Positions 1 through 8,777 of a stretch of DNA of 64,000 nucleotides are shown here, one piece after another; position 1 is the stretch's first letter, and each line of letters opens with the position of its first letter. Source of the DNA: Desemzia sp045528445 (GTDB taxonomy: Bacteria; Bacillota; Bacilli; Lactobacillales; Carnobacteriaceae); the NCBI RefSeq assembly GCF_045528445.1, contig NZ_JBGQQU010000003.1, positions 76,357 through 140,356 on the forward strand, read 5' to 3'. A program made the position numbers and the translations under genes. Below the pieces are notes generated by a model. It worked only from the letters and a program-made list of their open reading frames with translations. It did no database searches and was not told where the DNA came from.

Positions 1-16
1 AATAGTAATTCTTTAT

Positions 17-172
17 CTGACTTATCACTCCTATTTTAGACCTCACAAGTAAGATAAAAGTTAGTTTCCTGACTTGTGAGGGTAATTTTTCTCCCTACAA
101 GTCAGGTATAGATGTTTAACCTGACTTGTCGCTTCAATTTCGCACTTCACAAGTCAGTTAAAAGTTGTTTTT
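17..172. repeat. Tandem hairpin array, 3 units of 52 bp
   Basis: Units begin at 17, 69 and 121, exactly 52 bp apart. Each opens with CTGACTTRT and carries the reverse complement ACAAGTCAG (ACAAGTAAG in unit 1) about 30 bp later, so each can fold into a hairpin. Units differ between the arms. The array lies downstream of the che operon terminator. It shares period and layout, but not stem sequence, with other arrays in the window. Confidence 0.8.
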
Positions 173-200
173 GTTAGTTCTGCTGACAAAATGGATCATC

Positions 201-255
201 AAATAAAATAAGCCTTGATAAAAAGTATCGCTACTTCTCATCAAGACTTATTTTT
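201..255 (-). terminator. Rho-independent terminator of the che/fli operon
   Basis: AATAAGCCTTGAT (207-219) pairs with ATCAAGACTTATT (240-252) with one mismatch. On the minus strand the stem is followed by a T-rich tract. It lies about 60 bp after the fliY stop. Confidence 0.75.
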
Positions 256-316
256 AGGGTTCTTCATCATCTAATATTGTTAGAAAGTTCTGTAGCGAGC
301 TTTGGTTAGTCGCTCG

Positions 317-1393
317 CTAGTTTAAGTGCTTCACACGTTGTTCTTTACTCAAGATATTCGTAATTCGAATTCCGAAGCTTTCGTTGATGACGACTACTTC
401 GCCTTCAGCGATCAATTTGCCATTGACATAAATTTCCAATGGCTCGTCAGTCATTTTGTTTAATTCGACCACTGAACCTGTTCCTAGTGACAAGATGTCT
501 TTGATCGTTTTGCGGCTTTCGCCTAGTACGACGCTGAAATCAAGGGGAACATCCATGATCAAGTCCAAGTTGTTCGTCGCTTTTTCTGAATCTTTGGCGC
601 TTAATTCAGGAAATTGGGGTTTAGATACAGATACTTTTTCAGTTGGTTGTGCAGGTTGTGATTCCACAACTGGAGCTTGTTCCACTTTTGCCGCTTGAGG
701 CTGAGGCCGATCTTGAAGCACTTCAGCTGTATCATTCATCACGAGACTTTCAATCAACTTCACTGTATCCAAAGTAAAGACTTGCATGATCTCACTATGT
801 AAGATACCTTCTACGTCTAAATCAAACGCAATTTTACATACTACTCCTGTATTATTGATCAATTCTTCATGAGCATCCAAATTGTCTTCATTCAGGACGA
901 TGACATTTGGCGGTAAAATATCGATGGCCCGTCCTAACATAGTTGCCATGGCTGTAGAAGCTGATCCGATCATTTGATTCATGGCTTCTTTAACGGCGCT
1001 CAATTCCAACTCGGTTAATTCTTCCGATTGAACATCTCCGCTTCCGCCCATCATCAAGTCGGCGATCACAGCAGAATCGTTCACATCGATCATCAATAAA
1101 TTCGTTCCTACTAAGCCTTCTTTAAACTCAACCGTAGTTGCTACTTTTGGAGTAGCAGACTCCTCAATGATCTGTTTAAAAGTCGTTGTCGAAACACGTG
1201 GCGTCGTGATCTTAACTTGATGATTTAAATTTGTCGATAAGGTAGTTGCCGCTTGCGACATAGAGATATTTCCGACTTCACCAATGATGTCCAGTTGATC
1301 TTTAGTCAACGATTCAACTGGCTCCTCTGCTGAAGCTGAGCTGTTTCCATTTAGCAACATATCGATTTCTTCTTGGGATAATGCTTCACTCAT
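317..1393 (-). CDS. fliY: Flagellar switch/CheY-P phosphatase FliY (FliN family)
   Basis: FliY is part of the flagellar C-ring and dephosphorylates CheY-P. The protein is 358 aa, close to Bacillus FliY. Residues 1-14 hold the CheY-binding EIDMLL peptide seen in FliM/FliY. Residues about 30-200 form a CheC-like phosphatase domain with both E-x-x-N active sites intact (E39/N42 and E136/N139). A Pro/Gln-rich linker leads to a FliN/SpoA domain at about 274-355. It is the last gene of the che operon, and its ATG overlaps the fliM stop (TAATG), which suggests translational coupling. A terminator follows. Together with cheC the operon encodes two CheY-P phosphatases. Confidence 0.95.
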   Translation of the reverse strand: MSEALSQEEIDMLLNGNSSASAEEPVESLTKDQLDIIGEVGNISMSQAATTLSTNLNHQVKITTPRVSTTTFKQIIEESATPKVATTVEFKEGLVGTNLLMIDVNDSAVIADLMMGGSGDVQSEELTELELSAVKEAMNQMIGSASTAMATMLGRAIDILPPNVIVLNEDNLDAHEELINNTGVVCKIAFDLDVEGILHSEIMQVFTLDTVKLIESLVMNDTAEVLQDRPQPQAAKVEQAPVVESQPAQPTEKVSVSKPQFPELSAKDSEKATNNLDLIMDVPLDFSVVLGESRKTIKDILSLGTGSVVELNKMTDEPLEIYVNGKLIAEGEVVVINESFGIRITNILSKEQRVKHLN

Positions 1394-2385
1394 TAGCTTG
1401 TTTCTCCTCCAATATTTTCTAGTACTTCAACTGCCAAGTTTTTGCCATGCAATCCAGGTTTCACCAGATAAGAAGGTAAATTCTCAACAGACATTACCAG
1501 CGGTTGAGAAGTTTTTCCATCTAATTGAATAATGTCTCCCACTTCCAATTGCAAAAAGTTGTCTAACGTCATTTGTGTTTTTCCAAGCATTACTTCCGTA
1601 TTGACTTGGACCGCTTGTAAGTTGTTTTCCAACTTTTCATTGTCCAGATCGCTATTTCCTTTTTCAGTATGGAACCAATTTCGGAAACTTAATTTGTCCA
1701 AGATTTTTTCAAAGAAAACATACGGTATGCACAAGTTCATAAATGACTGATTTCCCAACAGGGTTACTGTAAACGTGGTCAATACAACTGGTTCATTTGG
1801 CGACATACTTTGCAGCAATTGCGGATTTGTTTCCATCGCTTCTAGTTCAGTATCCAATTCTATGATACCTGCCCATGACGTTTTAAACGCTTTTTTAAAA
1901 CTTAGAGAAACTTCTTCTAAAATAGCTAATTCGATTTCTGTAAAGCTTTCTTTTTCTAAGAAGTCTTTGCTTTCAATAATTTCTGAACTGCCGCACAACA
2001 ATTCGATCATCTGCAACGTTACTTGCGGATTCAGTTCTACCACTTGTACCCCTTCTAAAGGATTCGAGTGGAACACGTTCATCCAAGTAAAACGAGGCAC
2101 AGAATGGATAAACTCTTCAAAACTGACTTGTTCGATAGAAGCCAATTGAAGAGAAACATTACTGCGTACTTGAGTAGTCAATTGATTTCCCACGATCTTA
2201 GCAAATTCCTCAAAAATCATGGTCAGAGTGCTTATGTATTCTTTCGAAAGGCGAACTGGTCGCTTGAAATCATAGGCTTTTATTTTTGGTTTCTCAGCTT
2301 CTTCAAGTTCTTCTGAATCGATTTCCCCACTTTGCACGGCTTCCAATAAGGAGTCAATTTCTTGCTGTGATAAGACTTGTTTCAC
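1393..2385 (-). CDS. fliM: Flagellar motor switch protein FliM
   Basis: FliM is the C-ring protein that binds CheY-P and sets the direction of rotation. It has 330 aa, the usual length. The N-terminal peptide SQQEIDSLL (about 6-14) is the CheY-P docking motif. The middle domain (about 40-230) is CheC-like but lacks the catalytic pairs. A SpoA/FliN domain ends the protein (about 255-325). The start is a GTG that overlaps the cheW stop (TAGTG), and the stop overlaps the fliY start, so cheW-fliM-fliY are coupled. The placement of fliM-fliY inside a che operon links this locus to flagellar motility; the rest of the flagellar genes are not in the window. Confidence 0.95.
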   Translation of the reverse strand: MKQVLSQQEIDSLLEAVQSGEIDSEELEEAEKPKIKAYDFKRPVRLSKEYISTLTMIFEEFAKIVGNQLTTQVRSNVSLQLASIEQVSFEEFIHSVPRFTWMNVFHSNPLEGVQVVELNPQVTLQMIELLCGSSEIIESKDFLEKESFTEIELAILEEVSLSFKKAFKTSWAGIIELDTELEAMETNPQLLQSMSPNEPVVLTTFTVTLLGNQSFMNLCIPYVFFEKILDKLSFRNWFHTEKGNSDLDNEKLENNLQAVQVNTEVMLGKTQMTLDNFLQLEVGDIIQLDGKTSQPLVMSVENLPSYLVKPGLHGKNLAVEVLENIGGETS

Positions 2386-2801
2386 TATTCTCCCTCACTT
2401 TTAGGTAATAAAGCATCCAAGTTAAGAACACTAACGATCTTATCTTTAATAGAAACCACTCCAGAAACTTTTCCTTGAGAGCTGTTGTCTGCAAGTTCAA
2501 TATCAGCGGTATCTATATTGGTTACTTCTTCCACACTATCAACCATTAAAGCGATTTTCCCTTTTTCAGTCGATAAAATGATGGTCCTATTGTAGCACAA
2601 ATCTTCTCCTGTGAGATCGGGATACAGCAATTGTTGAAAATTGATCAAAGTTAGGACTTCGCCTCGCAGATTGATTAGTCCTTGTACCCATTCTGGTGCA
2701 GTAGGTACAGGAGTCCAAGTTAATTGTTGCGTAATTTCTTCCACATTTTTGGATTCAATGGCATAGTAGTTCTCTTTTATCGTAAACATCACAATTTGCA
2801 T
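2385..2801 (-). CDS. cheW: Chemotaxis adaptor CheW
   Basis: CheW couples chemoreceptors to the CheA kinase at the membrane array. The 138-aa protein is a single CheW domain: an opening beta strand (IVMFTIKENYYAIE), then VPTAPEWVQGLINLRGE, which is the receptor/CheA-binding signature, and a second half ending near LNLDALL. GGAG lies about 10 nt before the ATG. The gene sits between cheY and fliM. A second, more divergent CheW-like gene lies at 8778-9254 in the same operon. Confidence 0.93.
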   Translation of the reverse strand: MQIVMFTIKENYYAIESKNVEEITQQLTWTPVPTAPEWVQGLINLRGEVLTLINFQQLLYPDLTGEDLCYNRTIILSTEKGKIALMVDSVEEVTNIDTADIELADNSSQGKVSGVVSIKDKIVSVLNLDALLPKSEGE

Positions 2802-2817
2802 TCTTGTTCAACTCCAA

Positions 2818-3180
2818 TTATTGAGTGACTTTGTCTAACGCTTGGATCACACGTCCTGTATCAAATGGTTTAACAATAAAGTCCAAGGCTCCGGCACGGA
2901 TAGCGTCCATAACCATTGATTGCTGCCCCATCGCACTGCACATCACAACTTTAGCATTGGCGTCAAAGGCTTTGATGCCTTTTAATGCGTCTACTCCGTC
3001 CATTTCCGGCATAGTGATGTCCATTGTAACGATATCCGGATTTTCAGCTTTGTATTTTTCGATTGCATCGGCACCGTTTTCAGCCTCCGCTACCACAGTG
3101 TAACCATTTTTCTCCAAGATATCTTTCAATTTCATGCGCATAAATGCCGCGTCGTCTACAATCAGTACTCGTTTTGTCAT
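2818..3180 (-). CDS. cheY: Chemotaxis response regulator CheY
   Basis: CheY carries the phosphoryl signal from CheA to the FliM/FliY switch. The 120-aa single receiver domain has all catalytic residues: the acidic pair D9/D10, phospho-acceptor D54 in VTMDITMPEMDG, S82 at the Thr/Ser switch position, and K104 in FIVKPF. It has no output domain. It lies 15 nt after the cheC stop in the same operon. Sequence and context both fit CheY rather than an orphan regulator. Confidence 0.96.
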   Translation of the reverse strand: MTKRVLIVDDAAFMRMKLKDILEKNGYTVVAEAENGADAIEKYKAENPDIVTMDITMPEMDGVDALKGIKAFDANAKVVMCSAMGQQSMVMDAIRAGALDFIVKPFDTGRVIQALDKVTQ

Positions 3181-3195
3181 TTTTTATTTCCCCTT

Positions 3196-3792
3196 TCAAA
3201 CTCCTAATAAACTAAATAATTTCTCTAATACACCGGGTTTTGGAACGAAATACAAAGCTGCTTCCATTCGTTCGCCCATATAATAAAATTCATTTTTTAA
3301 AATTAATATCGTGTCATCGTATTGTCCGCTTTCCATATAGACACTACTTACTATGGCGCCAAACATGTCTTGTGTCAATAAAGGAATGGATGTCAATAAG
3401 TTAATATCCAACAGTTTTGTTACAGAATTTAAAAATGAATTGACTAAAATGTTAGCCAGCTCTTTTAAGGCCGAGTTGATCATCTCAGGACTAGCTGCTG
3501 CATCATCTGGCAACATGATAGAAGCTACGTGATTCATATCCTCTTCCAGCCCCACCAGCAAGAAGACGCCTTCCGCTTGTCCGATCATTCTCGTCATCAC
3601 TGCATCAACGATCGTTTCTTCTGACATGACTTGTTGATACAAATCATCGTAAGCCAATACTTCAATTACCGGCACTGTCATTTGAACCGGCTTATTGATC
3701 AGCTGAGACAAACTTGTGGCCGCATTCCCGCCCCCAATGTTGATCACTTCTTTTAACGCATCTAGCTGTACACTATTAAACTCGGATGGCAT
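3196..3792 (-). CDS. cheC: CheY-P phosphatase CheC
   Basis: CheC dephosphorylates CheY-P and, with CheD, tunes adaptation. Two phosphatase motifs of the CheC family are visible: KEVINIGGGN near the N terminus and KELANILVNS in the second half. I chose the ATG at 3792 (start MPSEFNSVQL, 198 aa), because AAGGTG lies 6 nt upstream. An in-frame ATG at 3813 would add seven residues but has no ribosome binding site. With this start the gene overlaps the cheA 3' end by 17 nt, which suggests coupling. The gene is distinct from the longer fliY and lacks a FliN domain. Confidence 0.92.
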   Translation of the reverse strand: MPSEFNSVQLDALKEVINIGGGNAATSLSQLINKPVQMTVPVIEVLAYDDLYQQVMSEETIVDAVMTRMIGQAEGVFLLVGLEEDMNHVASIMLPDDAAASPEMINSALKELANILVNSFLNSVTKLLDINLLTSIPLLTQDMFGAIVSSVYMESGQYDDTILILKNEFYYMGERMEAALYFVPKPGVLEKLFSLLGV

Positions 3793-5815
3793 TTTGAACA
3801 CCTTGACTTTCATTGGTGATGGCTGTTACATCTAGAATCAACACGATTTCGCCATTTCCTAGAATAGTAGCTCCTGAATAGCTAGTCACGTTGGCCAATT
3901 CTTTCCCTAGATCTTTGATCACGATTTCTTGTTGCTTGATAACATCATCGATCATCAAAGCAAAACGATTCTCTCCTAATTTGACTATAATCAAATAGGG
4001 TTCCGGTGTGTCAACTTCTTGAACATTCAATACATTCGTTAAACGGATGACTGGAGTGGCTCCTCCTTTAGTATAAACTTCTTGTTGATACGTTTGGATG
4101 ATCTCGCCTGGATCTGGACTCACTACTTTTTCAATAATCCCTTGAGGAATCGCAAATGTACTTTCTCCAACTTTAATCAATAATGAATCGATGATTGATA
4201 AGGTCAATGGCAAATTGATTTTAAATGTCGTTCCTTGATTGATCGCACTAATGATTTCTATGTTTCCGCCTAAAGAATGGATTTTTTGTTGCACTACATC
4301 CATTCCGACTCCTCTACCAGAAATTCCGGTAACTGTTTTAGCCGTTGAAAAACCTGGATGGAAAATCAAATGTTGGATCTCGGAATCGGTAAGTCCTGCA
4401 GTAGATATGCCTTTACGTTCAGCACTTTCTTTGATAGCTTGAGGATCTAGTCCTTTTCCGTCATCTCGCACCGTCAATACGACACGATTTCCTTCTTGAT
4501 AAGCCGCAATTTGGATCAATCCAGCAGAATCTTTTCCAAGTTCTTGACGTCTGTCCGGCATTTCTACTCCATGGTCGGCAGCGTTTCGGATCAAATGGAT
4601 CAACGGTTCGCCTAACTCGGAAACAACTGTCCGATCCAGCTCCGTTTCTCCGCCATCAATCACTAAATTGAATTTTTTGCCTAAATCATTTCCTAAATCA
4701 CGAATCATCCTAGGGAAATTCGTCATCACCGTGCTGACGGGCTGCAGACGGATTTTTAATACTAGATCCTGCAATTCAGTCGTGATTCGAGCAAATTGCT
4801 CTAACGGTTCATCCATTTCTTTGATGTGGTTATCTTGACTGATGCTCTCCAAACGAGTTCGGTAAATCAACAATTCTGACACGGCATTCAAAAAATCGTC
4901 CAGTTTAGTGATGTCTACACGAACGGTATGATTGGCATGAACAGCTTTTGCTGTACTTTTTTTCTTGGTTTCTTTTTTAGTTTCCTTCACTTCTTCTACT
5001 GTTTCAACTTCAACTCGTTCTTCTTGAACTTGAATTTCATTTGAAATGATATCACTTTTTTCAAAGTGTTTGACTAAGACATCTTCAATTTCACTGTTGT
5101 TCAGCGCAGCTTCTTTGACTGTTTCAGCATTTGCTTGTGTCAACAGCACTACTTTGAAAATAGAACCAAAATCTTCTTTTTCTAGTGTTTCTGGATCTGG
5201 TTCAGAATAGAGTACTTCCCCTTGTTGGTCTATTTTGCTCATCACGAGAAATACGCGGGCATTTTTCATCCCACTGGTTTCTTCGATTTTAACCGTTACT
5301 ACAAAGGCTTGGTAGCCATCTGCAGCCGCACTTTCAATGACTGAGACATCGGATTCATCGATAAAATGCAGTTGAGAATTGAAGTTATCATCTTTTTCTG
5401 CAGCTGGTTGGTCAATAGTTGAAGCAACTGATCCTCCTTCAGAAACTGCGTTCAGACGTCCCACTAGTTCAGCTACGTCTAAATCTCCTTCGCCGCCTTC
5501 TCGTAAATCTTCCACAATGGCGGATATAGAATCCAAACAGTCAAAAATAAGTCCAATGGATTGAGAATCTGCTTTGATCGTTTCTTTCTTTAATAAATCA
5601 AATACGTTTTCCATTTTATGTGTCAGTTTAGCTAATGAGTCATATCCCATTGTGCCAGCCATTCCTTTTAATGTATGAGCGGAACGGAACATCTCATTCA
5701 TAATATCTTGATTATCTGGATCATTTTCTAATTCCAACACACAATCATTCAAACTTTGGATATGTGCATCCGATTCTTCGAAAAACAATTCAAGGTATTT
5801 ACTATTGTCATCCAT
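3776..5815 (-). CDS. cheA: Chemotaxis histidine kinase CheA
   Basis: CheA autophosphorylates and passes phosphate to CheY and CheB. The protein has 679 aa with the domains in standard order: HPt/P1 (1-105) with phospho-acceptor H47 in FRSAHTLKGMAG; a P2-like CheY/CheB-binding region (about 160-260); a charged Glu/Lys linker; the dimerisation helices (about 295-355); the ATPase domain with N box around N411 and the DDGKG and GRGVGM motifs (451-455, 500-505); and the CheW-like P5 domain (about 540-679). The start has GAGGAGGGG 5 nt before the ATG. About 575 bp of repeat separates it from cheR, so cheA may also need an internal promoter. Confidence 0.96.
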   Translation of the reverse strand: MDDNSKYLELFFEESDAHIQSLNDCVLELENDPDNQDIMNEMFRSAHTLKGMAGTMGYDSLAKLTHKMENVFDLLKKETIKADSQSIGLIFDCLDSISAIVEDLREGGEGDLDVAELVGRLNAVSEGGSVASTIDQPAAEKDDNFNSQLHFIDESDVSVIESAAADGYQAFVVTVKIEETSGMKNARVFLVMSKIDQQGEVLYSEPDPETLEKEDFGSIFKVVLLTQANAETVKEAALNNSEIEDVLVKHFEKSDIISNEIQVQEERVEVETVEEVKETKKETKKKSTAKAVHANHTVRVDITKLDDFLNAVSELLIYRTRLESISQDNHIKEMDEPLEQFARITTELQDLVLKIRLQPVSTVMTNFPRMIRDLGNDLGKKFNLVIDGGETELDRTVVSELGEPLIHLIRNAADHGVEMPDRRQELGKDSAGLIQIAAYQEGNRVVLTVRDDGKGLDPQAIKESAERKGISTAGLTDSEIQHLIFHPGFSTAKTVTGISGRGVGMDVVQQKIHSLGGNIEIISAINQGTTFKINLPLTLSIIDSLLIKVGESTFAIPQGIIEKVVSPDPGEIIQTYQQEVYTKGGATPVIRLTNVLNVQEVDTPEPYLIIVKLGENRFALMIDDVIKQQEIVIKDLGKELANVTSYSGATILGNGEIVLILDVTAITNESQGVQNAIRV

Positions 5816-5875
5816 TGAATCCCCTCCTCGTATAATATATTTGTTCTGTTACTAGATGTGTCTTTCGAGCTTGAG

Positions 5876-6390
5876 CAAGCGACCTACGCATCCTAGTTCT
5901 AGTTGAGCTGTGGTCGCTAGACACTCGAGAAAAAGATAAATTCAATTGAGGATAAAGAGCATCCTCATTTGAATTTCCTATTTTCTTGTCGTGTCTATCA
6001 AGCGACCTACGCATCCTGGTTTAGTTGAGCTGCGGTCGNNNNNNNNNNNNNNNNNNNNNNNNNNNNNNNNNNNNNNNNNNNNNNNNNNNNNNNNNNNNNN
6101 NNNNNNNNNNNNNNNNNNNNNNNNNNNNNNNNNNNNNNCAAGCGACCTACGCATCCTGGTTTAGTTGAGCTGCGGTCGCTAGACACTCGAGAAAAAGATA
6201 AATTCAATTGAGGATAAAGAGCATCCTCATTTGAATTTCCTATTTTCTTGTCGTGTCTATCAAGCGACCTACGCATCCTGGTTTAGTTGAGCTGCGAGGC
6301 CTAGCAATTTTGCAAAAAAGATAAATTTTGTTTGGGGTAAAAAATACCCCAATCAAAATTTCCTATTTTTGCTTCATTGCTCCCAAGGCC
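5876..6390. repeat. Array of 123-bp long-palindrome repeats between cheR and cheA
   Basis: Units start with CAAGCGACCTACGCATCC at 5876, 5999, 6139 and 6261 (period 123/122 bp, plus the assembly gap). Between the direct repeats lies a nested palindrome: GGTCGC/GCGACC outside, then TAGACAC/GTGTCTA, AAATTCAA/TTGAATTT and GAGGAT/ATCCTC at the tip. The unit next to cheR (about 6293-6390) has the same layout with different stems: GAGGCC/GGCCTC, AAATTTTG/CAAAATTT and TTGGGGTA/TACCCCAA. The asymmetric element GAT opposite CCTA is kept. Two short frames on the minus strand through the array are repeat artefacts. The segment holds no other gene. Confidence 0.9.
6039..6138. other. Assembly gap (100 N)
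   Basis: Exactly 100 N, the usual placeholder for a gap of unknown size. It lies inside the 123-bp repeat array, so the true copy number is unknown. Confidence 0.98.
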
Positions 6391-6391
6391 T

Positions 6392-7174
6392 CTACGCATC
6401 CTGGTTTTTTTGATAGATAAATGATGTTACTTTTGTCAGGTTATATTGTGATGGATTGTAGATGGTTTCGGTAGCTCCTGCAAAGTAGAGTCCTCCAGGT
6501 ACCAATGACTCGCTTATTTTACGGTAAATATCGTTTTTCACTTCATTTTTGAAGTAGATCATAACATTTCGGCATACGATGACATGATAGTTTTTAGGAT
6601 AATCATCCGATATCAAGTCATGTCGCTTGAATTCAACGGTATGTTTGATCGAACTGTTAACGGCATACTTTCCCGCTTTTTCCTGAAAGTATTTGTCACG
6701 CAAATTGTATTCCAGATTTTTCAATTCATACTCGTTGTAAACTCCAACACGTGCTTTTTGTAAAATGGTTTCATCAATATCTGTAGCCAAAATTTTATTC
6801 TGTAATTTAACGTGATGTTTCGCTAAAATCATTGCGATAGAATACGCTTCAGCACCTGTTGAACAAGCTGCACTCCATATTTTCAACGAAGGAAATTTTG
6901 GAAGCAATTCATTGATCAGCTGCTCTTCAAACTCCTCAAAAATATCTTTGTTGCGAAAAAAGTCTGTTACGTTGATCGTGATATAGTCTAAAAATTTTTG
7001 TTTTGCTTCAGGATTTTTGTTGATGACATCTGCATATTCTTCCAATGTCTCAGCCCCGGCATTTTTCATACTGGTAGCGATCCGTCGCTGCAATTGTGTT
7101 TCTTTGTATCCATCTAAATTCAATTTCAGATTTTTAGTTGTCCATTGATAAAAGAATTCATAGTTTAGTTCCAT
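6392..7174 (-). CDS. cheR: Chemoreceptor glutamate methyltransferase CheR
   Basis: CheR methylates receptor glutamates using S-adenosylmethionine during adaptation. It has 260 aa. The N-terminal helical domain (about 1-75) contains the QRRI receptor-contact region. The SAM-binding fold starts with KIWSAACSTGAEAYSIAM (about 98-115), then ATDID, and ends with the VIVCRNVMIYF motif and a PGGLYFAGATE loop. Its ATG overlaps the cheB stop (TAATG). Its last codons (NQDA, then TAG) lie inside sequence that recurs in every unit of the neighbouring 123-bp array, so the array shares the 3' end of cheR. Confidence 0.95.
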   Translation of the reverse strand: MELNYEFFYQWTTKNLKLNLDGYKETQLQRRIATSMKNAGAETLEEYADVINKNPEAKQKFLDYITINVTDFFRNKDIFEEFEEQLINELLPKFPSLKIWSAACSTGAEAYSIAMILAKHHVKLQNKILATDIDETILQKARVGVYNEYELKNLEYNLRDKYFQEKAGKYAVNSSIKHTVEFKRHDLISDDYPKNYHVIVCRNVMIYFKNEVKNDIYRKISESLVPGGLYFAGATETIYNPSQYNLTKVTSFIYQKNQDA

Positions 7175-8220
7175 TAGCTCACCTTTATCATTTGATTTAG
7201 AATCTCAGAGATCTTTTTTAATCCAATACATTGATCCACTACACCATTTTCGACAGCATTCTTGGGCATCCCGTAAACAACAGAAGTTTCTTCATCTTGT
7301 GCAAGGGAATAGCCGCCTGCAGCTTTGATGTCATACAGCCCTTGAGTTCCATCGTATCCCATTCCTGTCAGGATTACGCCTAGTACTTTAGAGCCATATT
7401 CTTTCGCTACGGATTCAAATAAAATATCCACCGCCGGACGAACGCCATGCATTTTAGGTGTAGACAATAAACGGATCGTTTTATTTTCAACTATCATATG
7501 GTAATTCCCAGGAGCAATGTATACGGCCCCTTGTTCCACAGGTAAACCATCTACAGCTTCTACAACGGTCACATTTGATTCAGCATTGAGGCGATTAGCG
7601 AATGACGCCGTGAAACCTGCCGGCATATGCTGCACCACAAGAACAGGTATTGATAGATCCGCCGGAAAAAGCGGGATCAGCTGCATCAATGCTCTTGGGC
7701 CTCCTGTTGAAGCACCGATTGTAATAGCTTCTACTTTTTTGGGGAGGTCTTGATTTGAAAAAACCGTTTTTTCTGAAATTCTTTTCCTTACTGGCGGATT
7801 TTTTTTCAGCGGTTTCTCTTTTCGCACCCATTCATTTTTAAACAATGATTTAATACGGTACTCCAATTCTTTTTTAAATTCAGTGGAAGTGTTCTTTAAA
7901 TCTTGCGGTTTACCGATAAAATCTTCCGCACCACTTTCCAAGGCTTTTATAGTAACGTCTTCTCCACCTTGAGAGCTCATCATGATGATTCGAATCGATG
8001 TCTTTTCCTTGATGAGTTTTAAAGCTTCAAACCCACTAAGTCCCGGCATGTTCACATCCATTAAAATGATGTCCGGCTTAAGGGTATCTAATCTGCGGAT
8101 AGTATCTCTTCCACTTCTAGAAGTACCAATGACTTCTAATCCCGCAGTATCAGAGAGAATATCCGAAAATATTTTTCGCATAAATGGCGAATCATCGACT
8201 ATAAACACTTTAATACTCAT
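7174..8220 (-). CDS. cheB: Chemoreceptor methylesterase/response regulator CheB
   Basis: CheB demethylates (and can deamidate) receptors when phosphorylated by CheA. The protein is 348 aa. The receiver domain (1-about 120) has D9/D10 and phospho-acceptor D55 in LMDVNMPG. A basic linker follows (about 130-160). The methylesterase domain has the catalytic triad S171 (GASTGGP), H198 (VVQHMP) and D290 (GMGYDGT). A spaced AAAGGA precedes the ATG. The stop overlaps the cheR start, so the opposing methylation enzymes are translated as a pair. Confidence 0.96.
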   Translation of the reverse strand: MSIKVFIVDDSPFMRKIFSDILSDTAGLEVIGTSRSGRDTIRRLDTLKPDIILMDVNMPGLSGFEALKLIKEKTSIRIIMMSSQGGEDVTIKALESGAEDFIGKPQDLKNTSTEFKKELEYRIKSLFKNEWVRKEKPLKKNPPVRKRISEKTVFSNQDLPKKVEAITIGASTGGPRALMQLIPLFPADLSIPVLVVQHMPAGFTASFANRLNAESNVTVVEAVDGLPVEQGAVYIAPGNYHMIVENKTIRLLSTPKMHGVRPAVDILFESVAKEYGSKVLGVILTGMGYDGTQGLYDIKAAGGYSLAQDEETSVVYGMPKNAVENGVVDQCIGLKKISEILNQMIKVS

Positions 8221-8239
8221 TTCTTCATTCCTTTACCTT

Positions 8240-8722
8240 TCATAAAATACTAATATCGCGATTCGCATTTCGTACCTTCACTTCGAACTTACCTAGATCC
8301 ACTATCATCGTTCTTCCTATATTACCGCCTGTATTTTGTCCCAGTAATGGAATTTTCATCTCGTTAAGACTGGCTATGACAGCCTTGATATTTCTCTCAC
8401 CGATCGATTCGCCTTCTCCTTGGCTGGTAAACTGAAACATGTTGGCTCCACCTGCTATTTTTGCTACCAGCTGATGGTTCTTTGTTTGCTTTCTGATTTC
8501 TTCCACCATTTGCGGAAGAGCCAAATCAGCAAATTTTTCTACTTTATAGGGTGGTTTAAACATGGTACTATCCGGCAGCATGACGTGACTCAAACCGCCG
8601 ACTTTAGTAATGGGATCATAAATCGCAATTCCTACACATGAACCCAATGCAATAGTGATCAACGTATCTGGATAAGTTGCCAATTTATAGTCTGATATTC
8701 TTACTTTTATTTCTTCTGACAT
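8240..8722 (-). CDS. cheD: Chemoreceptor glutamine deamidase CheD
   Basis: CheD deamidates receptor glutamines and binds CheC, stimulating its phosphatase activity. The 160-aa protein has the catalytic Cys in ALGSCVGIAIYD (C29) and His in GGLSHVMLP (H46), both typical of the family. It lies 19 nt before cheB. CheC, CheD and FliY in one operon point to a Bacillus-type adaptation system rather than the E. coli type, which uses CheZ. Confidence 0.94.
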   Translation of the reverse strand: MSEEIKVRISDYKLATYPDTLITIALGSCVGIAIYDPITKVGGLSHVMLPDSTMFKPPYKVEKFADLALPQMVEEIRKQTKNHQLVAKIAGGANMFQFTSQGEGESIGERNIKAVIASLNEMKIPLLGQNTGGNIGRTMIVDLGKFEVKVRNANRDISIL

Positions 8723-8777
8723 TCATTGTTCACCACTTCTTTACATGCAGAAGAGGACTCGTTTTCCATCATTAGAT

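Noticed and set aside
5808..6276. Minus-strand frames starting MRRSLDRHDKK in the che array
   Set aside because: They recur with the 123-bp repeat, cross the N run in one case, and overlap the cheA start; no start signals.
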